46,556 bases of DNA from Rhodospirillales bacterium (lineage in GTDB: Bacteria > Pseudomonadota > Alphaproteobacteria > TMED109), in assembly GCA_009839325.1 (NCBI GenBank), contig VXPW01000061.1, positions 21,456 through 68,011 of the forward strand. The letters run 5' to 3'. Both the position numbers and the translations under genes were made by a program. Of this stretch, positions 43,327 through 46,556 are shown piece by piece (position 1 is the first letter of the stretch; every line of letters begins with the position of its first letter). A model generated the notes under the pieces. That model was given only the letters and a program-made list of their open reading frames with translations. It was not told where the DNA came from and did no database searches.

Positions 43327-44493
43327 ATGGCGCCACAGCATCCGATTTATCTCGATTGCCAGGCCACCACGCCGCTCGACCCGGAAGTGCTCGACGCGAT
43401 GCTTCCCTATTTCCGTGAGCAGTTCGGGAACCCGCACGTCGATGCCCACGCGTTCGGCCGGGCAGCCGCCTCCGCTGTGGAATCGGCACGGGCCGAAGTT
43501 GCGGAGTTGATCAACGCCGACTCCCGCGAGATCGTGTTCACTTCTGGTGCGACTGAATCCAACAATCTCGCTGTCAAGGGAGCCGCGCGGTACCGCCGCG
43601 ATCGGCATGGCTTGGATCATGTCGTCACGGTTGCTACCGAACACAAGTGCGTGCTCGAGTCGTTCGCGCGCCTGGAGCACGAAGGCTTTCGGTCGACGGT
43701 CCTGCCGGTCGAGCCCTCGGGTCTTGTTGATCTGGAGCGCGTAGAGGCGGTGCTGGAGGACGGTGTCGCACTCGTCTCCGTCATGGCTGCGAACAACGAG
43801 ATTGGCACGGTGCAGCCCCTGCAGGAGGTGGGCAGGCTTTGCCGGGAACGCTCCGTGGTGTTGCACACCGACGCCGCACAGGCTGCGGGAAAGATTCCCT
43901 TCGACGTACAGGCGCTGGGCGTTGACCTGGTCAGCCTGTCTGGACACAAGTTGTACGGCCCCAAGGGAGTGGGTGCGCTCTACGTTCGCCGCCGGCCGCG
44001 TGTGCGCATCGAGCCGCTCTTCGACGGCGGCGGCCAGGAGCGCACACTTCGCTCCGGGACCGTACCAGTGCCCTTGGTCGTAGGCCTCGGGGTCGCCGCG
44101 CGCATTGCCCGCCAACGGCTTGCCGAGGAGGCGGAGCGGACTCGGATGCTGCGGGATCGCATGCTCTCCCGATTGCGAGTCCGGCATCCGGATGTGGTCG
44201 TCCATGGCGAAATGGATGCACGGTTGCCCGGAAACCTCAGCGTCGGCTATGCCGGAATTCAGGCCCATCGCCTGGTGCGGGAACTCGGTGACGTCGCGCT
44301 GTCGACCGGATCCGCGTGCTCGGATACCTCCGTCGAGACCAGTTACGTGCTGCGGGCCCTGGGAGTGTCCGAGGCGCTGGCAGCAGGTACCTTTCGAATC
44401 TCGCCAGGCCGCTTTACGACCGAAGCGGAGATCGACCGGGCAGCCATGTCCATTGCCGACGGTGTCGACGCGCTCCGCGCACAATGCGCCTAG
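43327..44493 (+). CDS. iscS: Cysteine desulfurase (IscS/NifS family)
   Basis: The 388-residue PLP enzyme takes sulfur from cysteine for Fe-S clusters and thiolated tRNA. The PLP lysine is K208 (SLSGHKLYGPKG) and the catalytic cysteine C331 (LSTGSACSD), at the positions known from E. coli IscS. The start YLDCQATTPLDP and TSGATESNN are also present. It precedes a ferredoxin gene by 13 bases, but no iscU, iscA, hscAB or iscR is seen on either side. The longer ORF starting at 43207 lacks conservation ahead of the ATG. Confidence 0.93.
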   Translation: MAPQHPIYLDCQATTPLDPEVLDAMLPYFREQFGNPHVDAHAFGRAAASAVESARAEVAELINADSREIVFTSGATESNNLAVKGAARYRRDRHGLDHVVTVATEHKCVLESFARLEHEGFRSTVLPVEPSGLVDLERVEAVLEDGVALVSVMAANNEIGTVQPLQEVGRLCRERSVVLHTDAAQAAGKIPFDVQALGVDLVSLSGHKLYGPKGVGALYVRRRPRVRIEPLFDGGGQERTLRSGTVPVPLVVGLGVAARIARQRLAEEAERTRMLRDRMLSRLRVRHPDVVVHGEMDARLPGNLSVGYAGIQAHRLVRELGDVALSTGSACSDTSVETSYVLRALGVSEALAAGTFRISPGRFTTEAEIDRAAMSIADGVDALRAQCA

Positions 44494-44506
44494 GAGTCAG
44501 GTGTCG

Positions 44507-44836
44507 ATGCCGCGCGTGATCTTCCACCAGCCGGATGGATCGGTACTCGAAGTAGATGAGGCCGCAGGACAGTCGATCCTGGATATTGCCCACAAGCACG
44601 GCATCGATATCGAAGGGGCCTGCGAAGCGTCTCTCGCGTGCTCGACCTGCCATGTGATCGTCCACCCTGACTGGCACGACCGTCTGCCGCTGCCGACCGA
44701 TGACGAGGAGGACATGCTGGATTTGGCGTGGGGCGTCACGCAAACGTCGCGCCTGGGGTGCCAGGTCGAGCTGACCGAGCAGCTCGACGGCCTGGTCCTC
44801 AATGTGCCAAGCAACTCACGCGACGCCCGGGGATAG
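44507..44836 (+). CDS. fdx: [2Fe-2S] ferredoxin, adrenodoxin/ISC type
   Basis: The 109-residue protein has the cluster ligands C39, C45, C48 (EGACEASLACSTCHV) and C85 (RLGCQVEL), in the C-x5-C-x2-C...C order of ISC/adrenodoxin-type ferredoxins. The DWHDRLP..TDDEEDMLDLA stretch is typical of this group. It would supply electrons for Fe-S cluster assembly, and the direct position after iscS supports that. An AGGAG lies ten bases before the ATG; a GTG six bases upstream is an alternative. Confidence 0.93.
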   Translation: MPRVIFHQPDGSVLEVDEAAGQSILDIAHKHGIDIEGACEASLACSTCHVIVHPDWHDRLPLPTDDEEDMLDLAWGVTQTSRLGCQVELTEQLDGLVLNVPSNSRDARG

Positions 44837-45031
44837 CCGCGACAACCCGTCGAGCCGGTTCGGCAGAGCCTGGCTGGCGACGCGAACGGGCTCAGTTCCC
44901 GAGTTCCGCAAACTGGACCTGCCGGCCCGTACCACGGAGTGATGCGACGGCCTCCCGGGAATGCGGCGGGGTCTCATGGGCATGGAATTTCCGCCGAATT
45001 GATCGTTCCGTCCGCAGCGCTGGATCGGTCG

Positions 45032-45331
45032 TCAATCGTGCTTGTGGAACTGGTCCTTCAAAGTCTCGACCCGGTCCGCGGGTTGCTCCTTCTGGAACTT
45101 CGCCTTCCAATCGGCGTAGGGCATGCCATACACGGTCTGCCGAGCGTTCTCGTACGTCACGGCCTCGCCGCGCTCCTCTGCCGCCGCGCTGTACCACTTG
45201 GACAGGCAGTTCCGGCAGAAACCGGCCAATTCCATGAGGTCGATGTTCTGCACGTCGGGGTTCTCCCGAAAGTGCTCGACAAGGCGGCGAAACACGGCTG
45301 CTTCGATCTCTGTACGGGTTCCTGTGTCCAT
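45032..45331 (-). CDS. DUF1244 family protein
   Basis: A 99-residue protein with the DUF1244 pattern: AAVFRRLVEHFREN.DVQNIDLMELAGFCRNCLSKWY, then the YGMPYADWK segment. The family is small, cytoplasmic, helical and common in alpha- and gammaproteobacteria; its function is not known. Length is typical. It converges with the iscS-fdx pair, about 195 bases apart, and reads into a region with no recognised gene upstream. Confidence 0.9.
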   Translation of the reverse strand: MDTGTRTEIEAAVFRRLVEHFRENPDVQNIDLMELAGFCRNCLSKWYSAAAEERGEAVTYENARQTVYGMPYADWKAKFQKEQPADRVETLKDQFHKHD

Positions 45332-45842
45332 GGAAGAGTTCCTTACCGGAGCCTGGGGACATGTTCCAAGCGCTGTCAGGATAGGGCGTCACCGGTCTTC
45401 GGCAAAGCCAGAGACGCTGCGCATTTCGTCGGATGTTCGCACCATCATCGCGATTCTGCCTTGACGCTTATCGTGATGGCCAAGTGACCGATCACGCCGT
45501 CCGGAAGCTGGGGTTGCTGCACGTAGCGGCCGGCCGAAAGTTCCTTCCGGCATCTCTTGGCCAAGCAGACGATGCACCCCATCAGGTGACACCCGGCCTT
45601 TCGCGCGGGGGTCCCGGCGTTACGCCAGTTCCAATCCTCATTGGTCCAGCCCGGACAGGATGGAAACTGCCTATAGATGAGGATGCAGCATTTGCTCTTA
45701 CAAAAGAGGGTTCCGCCGTTCTACACATGGTTGGACGCCCCCGCTCCAAGGTCGGCCCCGGACAAGGCCGTCACACCGGGTCGCGTAGCGGTGGACCTTC
45801 GGGTGGTCTAACGTCGCGGCCACCGATTAGCGACCGTCTGTC
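45332..45842. other. Intergenic region before the partial oxidoreductase
   Basis: About 511 bases. Frames on both strands are open for 67-156 residues, but codon use lacks the GC bias of neighbouring genes and no family is recognised. Treat as non-coding or decayed DNA. Promoters for the DUF1244 gene (minus) and the oxidoreductase (plus) should lie at either end. Confidence 0.45.
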
Positions 45843-46556
45843 ATGTACACGCTCCTCTTTCTCGAGCCCGGCCACTTCCACGCCGCGCTCACGCTGCGTG
45901 TGAGGAACCCCAGGGTCGACCCCACCATCCATCTCTACGCCGGTCCCGGCTTGGAGCGCGATTCCTTCATCGCTCTGGTCCACTCGTTCAACGCGCGGGA
46001 CGAACAGCCGACGAACTGGAGTATCCGGGTGCACGAACCCTCCGATCCGGAGCGGGCATTGATCGAGGAGAGGCGCGGGGACGTCGTCGTCCTTGCCGGG
46101 CAGAACCAACCCAAGCTCGGCACCATCGCCCGTCTGCACGCGGCCGGGCTGCACGTGCTGGCCGACAAACCCTGGCTCACTGACAGTGCGGCTCTCCCGA
46201 ATCTCATTCAGGTGACCGCGGGTTGGCCGCTCGCGATGGACATCATGACTGCTCGCCACGACGCGGTCGCACGACTCGCGCAGATGGTAGTGGCCGACAA
46301 GGAACTGTTCGGCGCCCTCGATGGCGGCACGGACGAGCCTGCGATCGACATTCATTCCGTGCACCACCTGCTCAAAGAGGTGAATGGCGCGCCGCTCCGG
46401 AGGCCTTCCTGGTATTACGACACGCGCATTCAGGGCGACGGCATCGTTGATATCCAGTCCCACATGGTCGACCAGGCTCAGTGGCTTCTCGGTGACGGGC
46501 CGGGCTTCGTATTCGAGCGAGACTACAAGCTCGAGGACGCGCGTCGCTGGAACACC
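45843..46556 (+). CDS. Gfo/Idh/MocA-like oxidoreductase, 5' part (runs off window)
   Basis: From the ATG at 45843 the frame is open to the last base, 238 codons. The start reads MYTLLFLEPGHFHAALTL, then NVVVLAG-like DVVVLAGQNQ, LHVLADKPW, LAMDIMTARHD and IDIHSVHHLLKEV. This is the pattern of the putative-oxidoreductase group whose members have an atypical N-terminus (EPGHFHAAL instead of the GxGxxG dinucleotide motif) and an extra C-terminal domain (PF16490, if I recall it rightly). Substrate is unknown. No strong ribosome binding site is visible. The C-terminal part is outside the window. Confidence 0.68.
   Translation, partial: MYTLLFLEPGHFHAALTLRVRNPRVDPTIHLYAGPGLERDSFIALVHSFNARDEQPTNWSIRVHEPSDPERALIEERRGDVVVLAGQNQPKLGTIARLHAAGLHVLADKPWLTDSAALPNLIQVTAGWPLAMDIMTARHDAVARLAQMVVADKELFGALDGGTDEPAIDIHSVHHLLKEVNGAPLRRPSWYYDTRIQGDGIVDIQSHMVDQAQWLLGDGPGFVFERDYKLEDARRWNT

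Noticed and set aside
43180-44484. 434-residue minus-strand ORF opposite iscS
   Set aside because: Pure shadow of iscS; composition is unlike a protein (Arg, His, Gln rich) and no motif is present.
45433-45903. 156-residue plus-strand ORF before the partial oxidoreductase
   Set aside because: Weak third-position GC bias, no recognisable motif, and its end overlaps the oxidoreductase start in another frame.

Overview
The window is high-GC bacterial chromosome, most likely from an alphaproteobacterium or a close relative. Supporting traits are an adk directly after secY with a four-cysteine LID, a mitofilin-like/HemY pair in which HemY ends in a Cys4 motif, a clpX-lon pair, a zinc-free S14 and a DUF1244 protein. 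No rRNA, tRNA, CRISPR array, insertion sequence or phage gene was seen. The placement rests on gene order and protein features only.

Positions 1-7521 are the S10/spc ribosomal protein operon, from the 3' end of rpsC through rplP-rpmC-rpsQ-rplN-rplX-rplE-rpsN-rpsH-rplF-rplR-rpsE-rpmD-rplO-secY-adk. Stops and starts are overlapping or nearly so. Three of its proteins (S3, S5, L15) carry low-complexity acidic tails, and the S3 tail is built of 18-residue repeats. The usual continuation (rpmJ, rpsM, rpsK, rpoA, rplQ) is absent; a class I photolyase follows instead.

Positions 9301-23434 are housekeeping: an aminopeptidase P on the minus strand, clpX and lon without clpP, two short-chain dehydrogenases (one without the catalytic serine), a small unknown ORF, a minus-strand crcB/pseudouridine synthase pair, and a PEGA-like membrane protein followed by a tightly overlapping mitofilin-like/HemY/L,D-transpeptidase operon.

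Positions 23886-40746 are the accessory heart of the window. A single gene of about 10.4 kb encodes a type I polyketide synthase with the order KS-AT-DH-cMT-psiKR-ER-KR-ACP-KS-AT0. The last AT has lost its active-site serine and about 90 residues, and no ACP or release domain follows. A strong hairpin terminator lies after it. Next come a divergent pair, a free-standing acyl carrier protein (minus) and a Rieske oxygenase (plus), then a small helical protein, a benzoylformate-decarboxylase-like ThDP enzyme, an Sfp-type phosphopantetheinyl transferase, a truncated Anbu-type proteasome-like gene and a ketopantoate reductase-like protein. A plausible reading is a locus making a reduced, C-methylated, fatty-acid-like chain that is handled by the free ACP and possibly altered by the oxygenase and ThDP enzyme. 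The pathway and product are inference.

Positions 41214-46556 hold an OprP/O-like porin with a recognisable promoter, an iscS-ferredoxin pair without iscU, a DUF1244 gene on the minus strand, and the start of a Gfo/Idh/MocA-like oxidoreductase cut by the window edge.
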